Assembly (NCBI RefSeq): GCF_042683165.1
Contig: NZ_JBHUIZ010000014.1
Coordinates: forward strand, 186,001-250,000
Length of the DNA stretch: 64,000 nt
Reading direction: 5' to 3'
Source: Tigheibacillus halophilus
Lineage (GTDB): Bacteria; Bacillota; Bacilli; Bacillales; Amphibacillaceae
This document shows, piece by piece, positions 8,812 to 16,707 of this stretch (position 1 is its first letter; the number at the start of each line of letters is the position of its first letter). The position numbers and the translations under genes are program-made. Under the pieces are notes generated by a model. It was given only the letters and a program-made list of their open reading frames with translations. It was not told where the DNA came from and did not search any database.

Positions 8812-8840
8812 GCATAACCTGTCCTGCCCGTTCATACAAT
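8812..8840 (+). promoter_or_regulatory. Probable sigma-E promoter of ytrH-ytrI
   Basis: GCATAAC (8812-8818), 14 bp, CATACAAT (8833-8840). The -10 is a perfect match to the mother-cell sigma-E consensus and the -35 keeps its ATA core. YtrH and YtrI are sigma-E products in B. subtilis. Confidence 0.7.
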
Positions 8841-8874
8841 AATAAAAGATCAGCTATAAAGGGGCGCTTTTGCC

Positions 8875-9204
8875 ATGGAGGAACGCTTTTTAGTTTCTTT
8901 TATTCAATGTTATTTCATTGCTTTAGGGGTTATTATTGGCGGGGCATTAATTGGCAGTATCGGGTATTTCATAACAGGTAATCCGCCATTGAACGCTGTC
9001 ACGCGAGTAGCGAAACAATTACGAATATGGGCTATTGTAGCTGCGATCGGGGGCACTTTTGATGCAATAGCCAATTTCGAAAAAGCTTTGGATGGTTCAG
9101 CATTGGATGTATTCAAGCAAATATTGATCATTTTTTCCGCAATGGGCGGGGTAAAAACTGCAATGGTGCTCCTGAGCTGGGCAATTCAGGAGGATGTTGG
9201 CTGA
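8875..9204 (+). CDS. ytrH: Sporulation membrane protein YtrH
   Basis: Small hydrophobic protein of the sporulating mother cell, needed for efficient sporulation in B. subtilis; molecular role unknown. 109 residues with three hydrophobic stretches (about 8-32, 48-65, 82-103), small-residue-rich (GVIIGGALIGSIGYF, AIVAAIGGTFDAIANFE). Overlaps ytrI as TGATG, so the two are translationally coupled. A sigma-E type promoter lies 35 bp upstream. Confidence 0.87.
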   Translation: MEERFLVSFIQCYFIALGVIIGGALIGSIGYFITGNPPLNAVTRVAKQLRIWAIVAAIGGTFDAIANFEKALDGSALDVFKQILIIFSAMGGVKTAMVLLSWAIQEDVG

Positions 9205-9707
9205 TGCATATTCCACCATACTATAAAAAACCGAGTTGGCAGCGATTCCTTTTAGGCGTTTTTTTTGGTGCTTTGGCAGGCTATCTGATCGTCATTTTTA
9301 TGCATGGGACTATGTATGGAAAGCTGGTAGAAAAAAATTATGAACTGCAATCGAAAGTAAATGACTTGCAGAAACAAAAAGAAGCATTGATGGAAGACAA
9401 CGAGGATTTAGATCAGGAAAATAACAAGCCAAGTACAATAGAAATCATGGAAATCAAAATTTCAAATGCAGAAGAATTGAAACTGGATCCCCTCATCATT
9501 CATCAGCTTTCAGACAAAATAAAAAAAGATCTTGATCAGCTGATCGGCCTGGAAACTGAAGTGATTGGAAAAAGTGATGAATTGATAGTGTCAACAATAG
9601 AAAATAAAACATATCATGTTGATGATTTCTCTTATACATTCACAGTTGATCGTATGGTTGTATCTTCTAAATTAAAATTGGTTCTTACCGCAAAAATTTC
9701 CGACTGA
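9204..9707 (+). CDS. ytrI: Sporulation membrane protein YtrI
   Basis: Partner of YtrH, also sigma-E dependent in B. subtilis. 167 residues: a short basic N-terminus (PPYYKKPSWQR), one membrane segment (about 16-34, FLLGVFFGALAGYLIVIF), a coiled coil (about 43-75, rich in K, E, Q, N) and a C-terminal soluble domain of unknown fold. It therefore looks like a bitopic protein with a large domain outside the membrane. Starts inside the ytrH stop (TGATG). Confidence 0.86.
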   Translation: MHIPPYYKKPSWQRFLLGVFFGALAGYLIVIFMHGTMYGKLVEKNYELQSKVNDLQKQKEALMEDNEDLDQENNKPSTIEIMEIKISNAEELKLDPLIIHQLSDKIKKDLDQLIGLETEVIGKSDELIVSTIENKTYHVDDFSYTFTVDRMVVSSKLKLVLTAKISD

Positions 9708-9746
9708 TCGAAATATGCTTGAACATGACGAAAAGGAGATGGTAAC

Positions 9747-9944
9747 ATGCATGTCATTGCAGACGGACGCCTCTGTGAGGAAAAAATGAAACTGCTTCGT
9801 CAAGGCTACACTGCTTATGTCGAATCCCCCACATTGGTTCAACGCCTTTCCAAAGAAATCAGAAAAGAAAATCTTCAAGTGCAAATTGATTATACACAGG
9901 GCGGCTGCTATTTCATCCCTGTACAGGATGCAATCAGCAGTTGA
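9747..9944 (+). CDS. Small conserved-type protein after ytrI, unknown function
   Basis: 65 residues, soluble, mixed charge (HVIADGRLCEEKMKLL, ending YFIPVQDAISS), no membrane segment. A very good ribosome-binding site (AAAAGGAG, 8 nt before ATG) and its position 39 nt after ytrI favour a real gene in the ytrHI transcript. B. subtilis has an equally small protein (YtzJ) in this neighbourhood and this is probably its counterpart, but I cannot confirm that from sequence alone. Confidence 0.7.
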   Translation: MHVIADGRLCEEKMKLLRQGYTAYVESPTLVQRLSKEIRKENLQVQIDYTQGGCYFIPVQDAISS

Positions 9945-9960
9945 TTGCAAGAGGAAGAGG

Positions 9961-9975
9961 CTGACCAATGGTCAG
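9961..9975. terminator. Hairpin between convergent small ORF and nrnA
   Basis: CTGACCA A TGGTCAG, 7-bp arms, between the two convergent stop codons. On the minus strand CCTCTTCCTCTTGC follows, a pyrimidine-rich but U-poor tail, so termination would be weak. The arms also resemble GntR half-sites (TGGTCA/TGACCA). Confidence 0.4.
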
Positions 9976-10018
9976 ACCCTTCCATCTGGTAACTTTGTCT
10001 CCTGCTCGATTACAGCGG

Positions 10019-10969
10019 TCATTTTAATTTTTTCGCATATGCACTACATACAACGTCAAGGGCTTGGCATAATTTATCAGCTTCCTCCCAGGAGTACACC
10101 GTCGCTCCGGAAGCCAAGGGGTGACCTCCGCCATGAAATGCTTCAGCAATATGATTGATTATCGGTCCTTTTGACCGCAAACGTGCACGAATCTGGTTTT
10201 TCTCTTCCACAAACATGACCCATGCAACAACCCCTTCCAACTCCCCAAGTGTACTGACTGTCTGACTCGTTTGACTTGCATCCAAACCGAACTCATTCAT
10301 AATGTCTTGTGTCAGTCGAATCGTACTCAATCCGCTTTCGCCCAATATATAATTCTGTAAAATATATCCCTTCAACTTTGCAATTTCCGGTTTGATTTGG
10401 TACAGACCATCAAATAGCTGCTGGCGGTCAAAATCATAGGCAAGGAGATCACCGGCATAAGCCATGGTGCGCTTTGTTGTATTAGGATACATGAATCTTC
10501 CCGTATCCCCAACAATTCCGGCATATAAAAGCCTTGCAGCCGTCGTGTTCATATGCAGTAATTCTCCATGCAGAGACAGCGAATAAATCATTTCGCTTGT
10601 GGAGCTGGCGGAAGGTTCCACCCACTGCAGATCCCCGTACTGATCCACCTCAGGATGATGATCAATCTTGATCAACATTTCTCCCCTCTGGTAACGTTCA
10701 TCATCGATTCGATCCGTATTCGCTGTATCACAGACAATGACAAGGGCGTTTGCATACAACGCGTCATCCACATCATCCATTTCAGCAAGAAAAGAAAGCG
10801 ATGGTTCGTTTTCACCCACGCTGAAAACTTGTTTTTCCGGATAAGATACCCTGATCACCTCTTGCAAAGCTGCTTGAGAACCAAGAGCATCTGGATCAGG
10901 ACGAACATGTCTATGAATAATAATCGTATTGAATTTTTCTATTGCTGTCAGAATCTCATCTAAGATCAT
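10019..10969 (-). CDS. nrnA: Oligoribonuclease/pAp phosphatase NrnA
   Basis: DHH-DHHA1 phosphoesterase that degrades 2-5 nt RNA oligomers and dephosphorylates 3'-phosphoadenosine 5'-phosphate. 316 residues. N-terminal DHH domain: IIIHRHVRPDPDALGSQ (residues ~16-32), VIVCDTANTDRID, KIDHHPEVD (~100); C-terminal DHHA1 substrate domain ends with AFHGGGHPLASGATV. AGAGGTATTTGT precedes ATG 10969. In B. subtilis it also lies between ytrI and ytpI, though here it is transcribed against ytrI. Confidence 0.96.
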   Translation of the reverse strand: MILDEILTAIEKFNTIIIHRHVRPDPDALGSQAALQEVIRVSYPEKQVFSVGENEPSLSFLAEMDDVDDALYANALVIVCDTANTDRIDDERYQRGEMLIKIDHHPEVDQYGDLQWVEPSASSTSEMIYSLSLHGELLHMNTTAARLLYAGIVGDTGRFMYPNTTKRTMAYAGDLLAYDFDRQQLFDGLYQIKPEIAKLKGYILQNYILGESGLSTIRLTQDIMNEFGLDASQTSQTVSTLGELEGVVAWVMFVEEKNQIRARLRSKGPIINHIAEAFHGGGHPLASGATVYSWEEADKLCQALDVVCSAYAKKLK

Positions 10970-11192
10970 ACAAATACCTCTTTTGAATTGATTTATTTTT
11001 TCTTACCCTTACTGCCATACTTTTGCGCCGAGTCAATACATCGCTAAACCCGAATCTTCCATTTGATAGACATCCCGGTGATTTCTTGCTTCTAAAACGC
11101 TCTGTGACTTTCTTTTTTTACAGAAAAAAGCTACAATGAACGATAGATGCTCACATATCGAGCCGATAAACACGCAAGGAGCTGAAATTATC

Positions 11193-11492
11193 GTGACTGT
11201 CATCTTTCCCATTATCATCGTGATATCACTCGTATTATACGTGTATTATAAAGTAGCCATCATCAAAGCGCCTGATGGGCTTACACGCGGTTATTATAAT
11301 GGAAAATCCCGCATTTGTCTTGGGAGCTTCATATTGTTTTTCGGGATCAATCAATATGTTTACTATCAGACAAGGTTGTCCCTGTTCATCGGAATTGTAT
11401 TTATCATATTAGGCGGCTTGCAATTATATGTAGGTTTAAAAGAAAGTAAACATTATAGAAAAGAATTCCGGCGTTTGTATCCGGAATCGTAA
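11193..11492 (+). CDS. ytpI: YtpI family membrane protein
   Basis: Unknown function; conserved in Bacillaceae next to nrnA. GTG 11193 is chosen because AAGGAG lies 11 nt upstream and the product is then 99 residues, like B. subtilis YtpI; an in-frame ATG at 11136 would add 19 hydrophilic residues. Three hydrophobic segments (VIFPIIIVISLVLYVYY at the N-terminus, then ICLGSFILFFGINQYVYY and LFIGIVFIILGGLQLYVG) and a basic C-terminus. Confidence 0.86.
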   Translation: MTVIFPIIIVISLVLYVYYKVAIIKAPDGLTRGYYNGKSRICLGSFILFFGINQYVYYQTRLSLFIGIVFIILGGLQLYVGLKESKHYRKEFRRLYPES

Positions 11493-11503
11493 GCCGCTTC
11501 GAT

Positions 11504-11543
11504 AGGTTTTCCCTCAATCGATCATTGTGGGAAAGCCTTTTTT
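11504..11543 (+). terminator. Terminator of ytpI
   Basis: AGGTTTTCCC (11504-11513) pairs with GGGAAAGCCT (11529-11538, one mismatch), followed by TTTTTT. Confidence 0.8.
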
Positions 11544-11626
11544 GGAACACAAGAAAATTTGAAGTCCCATCTTCAGCCTGCCCACTGTATATCGTGCATT
11601 GTTTACAGTTTTCTGAACGCCTTGCT

Positions 11627-12940
11627 TTATTTGTCTATCAGTTGCGCCATCATCAGAGCCTTGCCAACCACCCTGTCTCCACTATACAATTCCACATCTA
11701 TTTTGGCATACAATCTCCCTGCGTCCAGCAAGTGCGGTCTGATCTTCAAATCAGTATCAATTGGAACAGGTTTGATGAAAAATATTGTCAGATTCTCTAC
11801 GACAAATTCACTTTTTTTCATTTGCAACAGCAGCCTTCTCACCGTTTCAGTGATCAGCGTAGTGAAAACACCATTTGACAATGTACCAAGCTGATTTGTC
11901 ATTTGTGGGATCACCTTTGTTTGGCAAAACATTTCTTCATTCTCTTCTTCGACTACCTCAATATTTCTGGATACGATATCATCAATCGTTTCGCCAATTT
12001 GCGGCTGTCGCTGCATTTGCTGTAAAGCCTTCAGTGCATCCTGCCTGGATACGATTCCTTTCAACTCATTCGACTGGTCCACTACAGGGACGACCTCGAT
12101 TCCTTCCCATACCATCATATGTGCGACATACGCCAGAGAAGTCTTTGTCTGGACAACCAACGGATGCTTTGTCATCACTTTTTCAATTGGCATATGAATA
12201 TCTTTGCCAATGACATCTCTTGATGTCACCATGCCGACTACCCTTTTTTTGTTGTCCAGGACAGGGAATCGGCTATGGGAATATGTTTCATTGAATTCGA
12301 ACCAGCGACCTGCTGTATCATTTTTTTCAAGATATAAACATTGGGAAAAAGGAGTGAATATATCACCGACAAAAACAATCTCCTTTTTAATAAGCTGATC
12401 ATATATAGCGCGGTTAAGCATCGTGGCAACTGTAAATGTGTCATAACTTGTGGAAATGATTGGCAATTGCTTTTCATCTGCGATCTGTTTGATATAATCG
12501 TCTGTATCGAATCCGCCGGTAATCAGAACAGCCGCTCCATCATTGAGCGCTAATTCCTGGGCTTTGATTCTGTTACCGACAATCAGCAATGAATCCTGTT
12601 CTGTATATTTCGCAATCGCCGACACCTGCATCGCACCAATTAGAAATTTGCTTAGCGTCTTATGAAGCCCGGCTTTACCCCCAAGTACTTGTCCATCAAC
12701 AATATTGACCACTTCCGCAAACGTCAGTCGTTCAAAATTTTCCTTTTTTTTACGTTCAATACGTATGGTCCCAACTCTCTCGATTGTACTGACCAGTCCT
12801 TGGTTTTCCGCTTCCTTAATTGCCCTGTAGGCAGTGCCCTCACTGACATTCAATACTTTAGCAATCTGCCTGACAGAAATTTTATGTCCGATTTCCAAGC
12901 CATTAATATATTGAAGAATTTGTTCATGTTTTGTCGCCAT
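11627..12940 (-). CDS. ytoI: CBS-domain regulatory protein YtoI (HTH, DRTGG, 2x CBS, hotdog)
   Basis: 437-residue multidomain protein. Order: an N-terminal helix-turn-helix (about 1-60, SVRQIAKVLNVSEGTAYRAI), a DRTGG domain (about 70-190), two CBS repeats (about 190-310, with SRFPVLDNKKRVVGMVTSRDVIG and VVPVVDQSNELKGIVSRQDAL), and a C-terminal hotdog domain. CBS pairs bind adenine nucleotides, so this looks like a nucleotide-sensing transcription regulator; its targets are unknown. ATG 12940 is preferred to the upstream GTG 12949, which lies within the ribosome-binding region (CGGTG). Confidence 0.9.
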   Translation of the reverse strand: MATKHEQILQYINGLEIGHKISVRQIAKVLNVSEGTAYRAIKEAENQGLVSTIERVGTIRIERKKKENFERLTFAEVVNIVDGQVLGGKAGLHKTLSKFLIGAMQVSAIAKYTEQDSLLIVGNRIKAQELALNDGAAVLITGGFDTDDYIKQIADEKQLPIISTSYDTFTVATMLNRAIYDQLIKKEIVFVGDIFTPFSQCLYLEKNDTAGRWFEFNETYSHSRFPVLDNKKRVVGMVTSRDVIGKDIHMPIEKVMTKHPLVVQTKTSLAYVAHMMVWEGIEVVPVVDQSNELKGIVSRQDALKALQQMQRQPQIGETIDDIVSRNIEVVEEENEEMFCQTKVIPQMTNQLGTLSNGVFTTLITETVRRLLLQMKKSEFVVENLTIFFIKPVPIDTDLKIRPHLLDAGRLYAKIDVELYSGDRVVGKALMMAQLIDK

Positions 12941-12986
12941 GCATTTCACCGACTTTCAACTGTACTAATGATTTTGTTCCCCTTCT

Positions 12987-13015
12987 ATTATACAGTTGAT
13001 TGCCGAATGCCTCAA
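12987..13015 (-). promoter_or_regulatory. Sigma-A promoter of ytoI
   Basis: TTGAGG (13010-13015), 17 bp, TATAAT (12987-12992). The -35 overlaps the stop codon of the upstream small membrane gene. Confidence 0.75.
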
Positions 13016-13239
13016 CGATTATACGTTTTGCTTCTCTGCATAGACTTCTGTTCCATAACAGGCGGCTTAGTCATCTGTAATAGCGTAGCCAAGTTCGCTC
13101 CTACTACCAGCAGAAGGAAAACAATCCAGACAGCCCAGAAAAGTAATTCCATGCTTGAAGAAGCTTGAGGAATCAATGGCCAAGCGAAATACAAGAAAAA
13201 TAATGCAAGCAGTAATCTCAACACAGCATAATGTCTCAT
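13012..13239 (-). CDS. Small two-helix membrane protein, unknown
   Basis: 75 residues, not recognised. ATG 13237-13239 follows GAGGAGGGTGTAT, an excellent site; the upstream in-frame ATG is less well placed. Two membrane segments (about LRLLLALFFLYFAWPL and LLFWAVWIVFLLLVVGA) and a basic C-terminal tail (KSMQRSKTYNR), suggesting an N-in, C-in hairpin. It ends inside the ytoI promoter. Confidence 0.65.
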   Translation of the reverse strand: MRHYAVLRLLLALFFLYFAWPLIPQASSSMELLFWAVWIVFLLLVVGANLATLLQMTKPPVMEQKSMQRSKTYNR

Positions 13240-13462
13240 ATACACCCTCCTCATTATGCTGTTAGTTTATGCCAGCCGTGTTTTTTTAAGAACAGACAGC
13301 CCCCGACATACATAAAAAACAATAGTTCCATTTCACGGAAGATTATAAGGTACGAGTAGCTGAAGCGTTCATTTCACAATCGGGCAAGCTGGATCATCAT
13401 AGCCCATTACGCATACAATCTTCTTAAACATGAAAAAGGGGGAAACAAAACCCCAGTAAATG
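13240..13462. other. Intergenic stretch, no gene seen
   Basis: Holds the likely upstream region of the small membrane gene (TATAAT on the minus strand near 13352, -35 unclear) and a short G5/C4 complementarity (GGGGGAAACAAAACCCC). No ORF with a ribosome-binding site. Confidence 0.4.
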
Positions 13463-13514
13463 TAAAAAAAAGTTGGACGGTACCATCTTGACATGGAACC
13501 GCTCAACTTTTTTA
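13463..13514. terminator. Large bidirectional terminator-like hairpin
   Basis: AAAAAAGTTG (to 13475) pairs with CAACTTTTTT (13504-13513); inside, CGGTACCAT pairs with ATGGAACCG except for one central mismatch, leaving a 6-nt loop. T-runs follow on both strands. On the minus strand it would end transcription of the structured region at 13520-13740. Confidence 0.75.
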
Positions 13515-13519
13515 TCAGC

Positions 13520-13740
13520 TTAGCCATTTCGTTGCTTCACACGCCAGGCTACTGCTTTTTAGCGGGCGTCCTGGCAAGGGATAGGCAAGCGTTAACCGCA
13601 AAAGCTGTATTTAGCTTGCCTTCCCTCATGCACTTTCTAAGAGGAAACCATCGCTGCAAGGGCTTCAGACTCGTGCTTGCGCTGTGATTACTCACCCGGT
13701 CTAAGACCTTGTTCCCGCAGGACAAGAAACGCTTTAGCAG
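13520..13740 (-). ncRNA. Strongly structured RNA-like region, possible right-end/omega RNA of an IS605-type element
   Basis: Read on the minus strand, a series of stems occurs without a credible ORF: GGTCT/AGACC (13698-13709 area), GGCAAGC with GCTTGCC (13583-13620 area, extended by AGGGA/TCCCT), then GCCAGG with CCTGGC (13542-13576 area), and finally the large terminator hairpin at 13463-13514. The 5' end overlaps the last codons of a TnpB-like remnant, which is where omega RNAs of IS200/IS605 elements lie. Could also be a free-standing small RNA. Function is inference. Confidence 0.4.
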
Positions 13741-13750
13741 CATTTACATC
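13688..13750 (-). pseudogene. Remnant of the extreme C-terminus of an IS200/IS605 TnpB
   Basis: One frame reads DVNAAKAFLVLREQGLRPGE then stop; D-x-N-A-A-x-N/A followed by a few residues and GL is the typical end of TnpB (IS1341-type) proteins after their zinc finger. The frame is closed by a stop immediately upstream, so the rest of the gene is gone. No tnpA or intact zinc finger nearby. Identification rests on a short match. Confidence 0.4.
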
Positions 13751-13844
13751 TCACACAAAAAAAGCGAATTTCTTTTTCAAGGAGTCAGCCGCCTTTCGCG
13801 CTAGTCAACCAAATGTGAAATTGAACTGTACTGCCTATTTTTAG

Positions 13845-13872
13845 TTATTTTAGGCTAGCTTTTCCTAGCCCC
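13845..13872 (-). terminator. Probable terminator of ytkL
   Basis: GGCTAG, 6-nt loop, CTAGCC (13853-13870) just after the ytkL stop codon; the minus-strand tail TAAAATAACTAAAAAT is poor in consecutive U. Confidence 0.5.
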
Positions 13873-13880
13873 GATAATAA

Positions 13881-14561
13881 TCATAGCTCGATTGTTTCCC
13901 CGATCTTCATGCATTTCCCTTCGCCAGTTTTCACCTTGGCTGCAAAAGCATCTGGGTCTTGTTGGATAACCGGGAATGTATCGTAATGTACGGGAACGAC
14001 GGTTTTCGCTTTTATCCAATCTGTGGCGACAAGGGCATCTTCGGGACCCATCGTGAAATTATCACCAATTGGTATAAACGCCAAATCGATGTCATGCATG
14101 TCACCATACATTTTCAAGTCGGTGAATAATGCCGTGTCTCCCATATGATAAATTGTCTTACCATCTATCATCAGCATGATACCAGCGGGCATACCGGTAT
14201 AAACGATTGTACCATCCTCTTCTGTGTAAGAAGAGCCATGAAAGGCTTGTGTGAGCTTGACTTTGCCGAATTCAAATGTATGAGCTCCGCCGATGTGCAT
14301 TGGATGGGTATTCAACCCCTTTGAAGCCAGATAGTTAGCTAATTCATTGGGAGCTACCACCAACGCATTGTTGCGTCGGGCAATCGCAATCGTATCGCCC
14401 ACATGGTCATTGTGTCCGTGGGTCAATAAGATGACATCTGCTTCAACACTATCAGCATCAAGATCGCATTGTTCATTTTCGGAAATGTACGGATCAAATA
14501 AGATAGTATATTCGTCTGTTTTAACGCGGACAACAGAATGTCCATGGTAAGATACTTGCAT
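13881..14561 (-). CDS. ytkL: UPF0173 metal-dependent hydrolase YtkL
   Basis: Metallo-beta-lactamase-fold hydrolase of unknown substrate, cytosolic. 226 residues, one short of B. subtilis YtkL. Metal-binding motif LLTHGHNDHVGD near residue 47 (HxHxDH), further ligands in HIGGAHTF, YHMGDTALF (D near 141) and VPVHYDTF near the C-terminus. AAGGAGAG precedes ATG 14561. Transcribed after pspA but with a 150-bp gap, so likely an independent unit. Confidence 0.92.
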   Translation of the reverse strand: MQVSYHGHSVVRVKTDEYTILFDPYISENEQCDLDADSVEADVILLTHGHNDHVGDTIAIARRNNALVVAPNELANYLASKGLNTHPMHIGGAHTFEFGKVKLTQAFHGSSYTEEDGTIVYTGMPAGIMLMIDGKTIYHMGDTALFTDLKMYGDMHDIDLAFIPIGDNFTMGPEDALVATDWIKAKTVVPVHYDTFPVIQQDPDAFAAKVKTGEGKCMKIGETIEL

Positions 14562-14712
14562 CGATAAAATCTCTCCTTACAAATAGTTTCATTAGGGGTA
14601 TACCTTTAATATTCGACATTCAAACAGATAAATCCTTTTTCATATTCTAAAGGATCAGTCCGATTTCCAAGACCGCCCCTTGATCTTGCTGTGTAATATG
14701 CTCTCGAATGCT

Positions 14713-15381
14713 TCATTCTTCGCTTGCAAGCTTTTTTTTCAAATCGGCCAGTTCATCCGTGACATCGTTGTCAAGTTTTGCAAATTCATCATCTAATGTA
14801 CGGGACTCCTTACTTAAATCTTCCGTTGTCTCCGCTTCCGCTTCAAATTGCAGCACTTTTTCTTCCATTCGCTCGAAACCGCGTTTGGATTCATCATTGC
14901 CAATCGTTGACATGGTCCTGTTCAGTCTTGTTTTCACTTTGGCAGATTCTGCCCTGGCTTTTAACGAATCTTTTTTCAACTGCATTTGCTGATACTCTTT
15001 TTTCATTTCATTCAATTTGTTTTTAAGAATTTCACAATCATTCTTTGCCTGTTCCCATGAATGAGACAAGGCTTCAACAGTATTTTCATGTTCTTTTTTA
15101 TCTTGCAGAGCACGTTTAGCCAAATCATCGTTTCCGGCTTGCACGGCTTGTTCCGCCTGATGTTGTCTTTTAGCGACTTTAGCTTCAGCATCCTCTTTCT
15201 TATGTTTAAGAATCTTTTCATTGGCGATTTGTTTTGCAACAGCTTTTTCCACTTCTGCAATTTCCTCGCCCATATCTCGCATATATTGATCAAGCATCTT
15301 CACAGGGTCTTCTGCTTTATCCAACGCTGCATTCAGTTCCGAACTAACAATAGTTTTAATACGGCCAAAAAATTTGAACAT
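14713..15381 (-). CDS. pspA: Phage-shock protein A / LiaH-family envelope stress protein
   Basis: Peripheral membrane ESCRT-III-like protein that binds damaged or stressed membrane. 222 residues, almost entirely helical coiled coil: amphipathic N-terminus MFKFFGRIKTIVSSELNAAL, the conserved AEDPVKMLDQYMRDMGEEI (about 22-40), then a long K/E/Q-rich helix. A textbook sigma-W promoter lies about 55 bp upstream, so it is induced by envelope stress such as alkaline shock or cell-wall antibiotics. B. subtilis pspA is likewise sigma-W dependent. Confidence 0.92.
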   Translation of the reverse strand: MFKFFGRIKTIVSSELNAALDKAEDPVKMLDQYMRDMGEEIAEVEKAVAKQIANEKILKHKKEDAEAKVAKRQHQAEQAVQAGNDDLAKRALQDKKEHENTVEALSHSWEQAKNDCEILKNKLNEMKKEYQQMQLKKDSLKARAESAKVKTRLNRTMSTIGNDESKRGFERMEEKVLQFEAEAETTEDLSKESRTLDDEFAKLDNDVTDELADLKKKLASEE

Positions 15382-15433
15382 GAGTATTCCTCCTTCAATT
15401 TATATAGCGTCTATTCAACTCTTCCCTATGTAT

Positions 15434-15459
15434 TACGAAAAAATGCGCTAAAGGTTTCA
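15434..15459 (-). promoter_or_regulatory. Sigma-W promoter of pspA
   Basis: TGAAAC (15454-15459), exactly 16 bp, CGTA (15434-15437), a full match to the ECF sigma-W consensus. Confidence 0.88.
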
Positions 15460-15550
15460 AAAAAACAATTCCGGCCGGTTAATTATTTGCAGATGACCAA
15501 GGCTTGGTATAGAGTTATTATGGAACAGATAATCAATTTGAAGAGGTGAA

Positions 15551-16654
15551 ATGTTCATGACAGAACGCCTGGAAAACCTGCTGAAACAAATGAAAACAAA
15601 TAATATGGACAGCGTGCTGGTCACATCGCCAGCAAATGTTTATTATTTGAGTAATTACAATTCAGACCCCCATGAGCGTCTGCTCGCTATATTTGTTTGC
15701 CAACATGAGGACCCGCTTTTGATACTGCCTGCTATGGAAGAAGAAGACGCGAAAAATGCCGGTTGGAAGTTTCCTACTATCGCTTATTATGATCATGAAG
15801 ACCCGTGGGAAATGTTCCGGTTATTTCTTCAAAAACGCAGTACTAAAATCAATTCCATCGCTCTCGAATCTAACCAAGTCACATTGGAACGCTATTTAAA
15901 GGTGAAGGAGATTTTTCCTCAAGCAGAAATGATGAACGCCGAAGACTCACTTGCAGGGCTTCGTCTTATCAAAAATAAAAAAGAGTATACCTTGCTGAAA
16001 CAAGCTGCTGCGCTCGCTGATTTAGGAGTGAGAACTGGTGTGGCGGCCATTCAGGAAGGTGTCTCCGAATTCGATCTGATTGCAACGATCGAATACACCT
16101 TAAAAAAAGAAGGCATACAAGGTATGTCTTTCTCGACAATGGCACTATCCGGAGATAAAACAGCTTCACCACACGGTACACCAGGAGCCAAAAAGATTGA
16201 AAAAGGGGACATGGTTTTATTTGACCTGGGAGTCATCTATGAAGGATATTGTTCAGACATTACCCGGACAGTCGCCTATAAGTCTGTCACCGACCAACAA
16301 AGAACCATTTACGAAACCGTAAGAACTGCACAGCAAAAAGCGATTGATGCATCGCAGCTTGGAACTGCTGTAGGGGCGATTGACCGTGCTGCACGGACTC
16401 ACATTCAAGAAGCAGGCTATGGTGACTATTTCAAACATCGCATTGGCCATGGCTTAGGTATTGAAACCCATGAATATCCTTCCATGCACGAAAATAATCA
16501 GCTCCAGCTCCAGCCAGGGATGTGTTATACCATTGAGCCTGGTATATACGTTCCAAACCAAGGCGGCGTGCGTATTGAAGACATGATTTTCATGACGGAA
16601 AAGGGTGCCGAGATATTGACTGAATATCCTAAAGAGCTTCTTGTTCTCGATTGA
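15551..16654 (+). CDS. M24 family Xaa-Pro peptidase
   Basis: Metallopeptidase releasing the residue before proline in small peptides; cytosolic. 367 residues with the N-terminal creatinase-like domain (about 1-130) and the C-terminal pita-bread domain. Metal ligands visible: FDLGVIYEGYCSDITRT (two Asp near 226 and 237), the His in RIGHGLGIETHE, and the Glu residues of TIEPGIY and GGVRIEDM. AGAGGTGAA precedes ATG 15551; ATG 15557 is an equally possible start. Similar in size to YkvY/PepQ proteins of Bacillus. Confidence 0.93.
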   Translation: MFMTERLENLLKQMKTNNMDSVLVTSPANVYYLSNYNSDPHERLLAIFVCQHEDPLLILPAMEEEDAKNAGWKFPTIAYYDHEDPWEMFRLFLQKRSTKINSIALESNQVTLERYLKVKEIFPQAEMMNAEDSLAGLRLIKNKKEYTLLKQAAALADLGVRTGVAAIQEGVSEFDLIATIEYTLKKEGIQGMSFSTMALSGDKTASPHGTPGAKKIEKGDMVLFDLGVIYEGYCSDITRTVAYKSVTDQQRTIYETVRTAQQKAIDASQLGTAVGAIDRAARTHIQEAGYGDYFKHRIGHGLGIETHEYPSMHENNQLQLQPGMCYTIEPGIYVPNQGGVRIEDMIFMTEKGAEILTEYPKELLVLD

Positions 16655-16662
16655 TGTGAATT

Positions 16663-16697
16663 AAAAGAGGCTCGATCCCTTTGGTTCGAGCCTCTTT
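16663..16697. terminator. Bidirectional terminator between the M24 peptidase gene and ald
   Basis: AAAGAGGCTCGA pairs with TCGAGCCTCTTT around a 10-nt loop; A-rich 5' and T-rich 3' flanks serve both convergent genes. Confidence 0.9.
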
Positions 16698-16707
16698 AGT
16701 ACGTAAA

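Noticed and set aside
13493..13743. Overlapping 64-codon frames on both strands
   Set aside because: No start signals; they arise from the inverted repeats of the structured RNA region.
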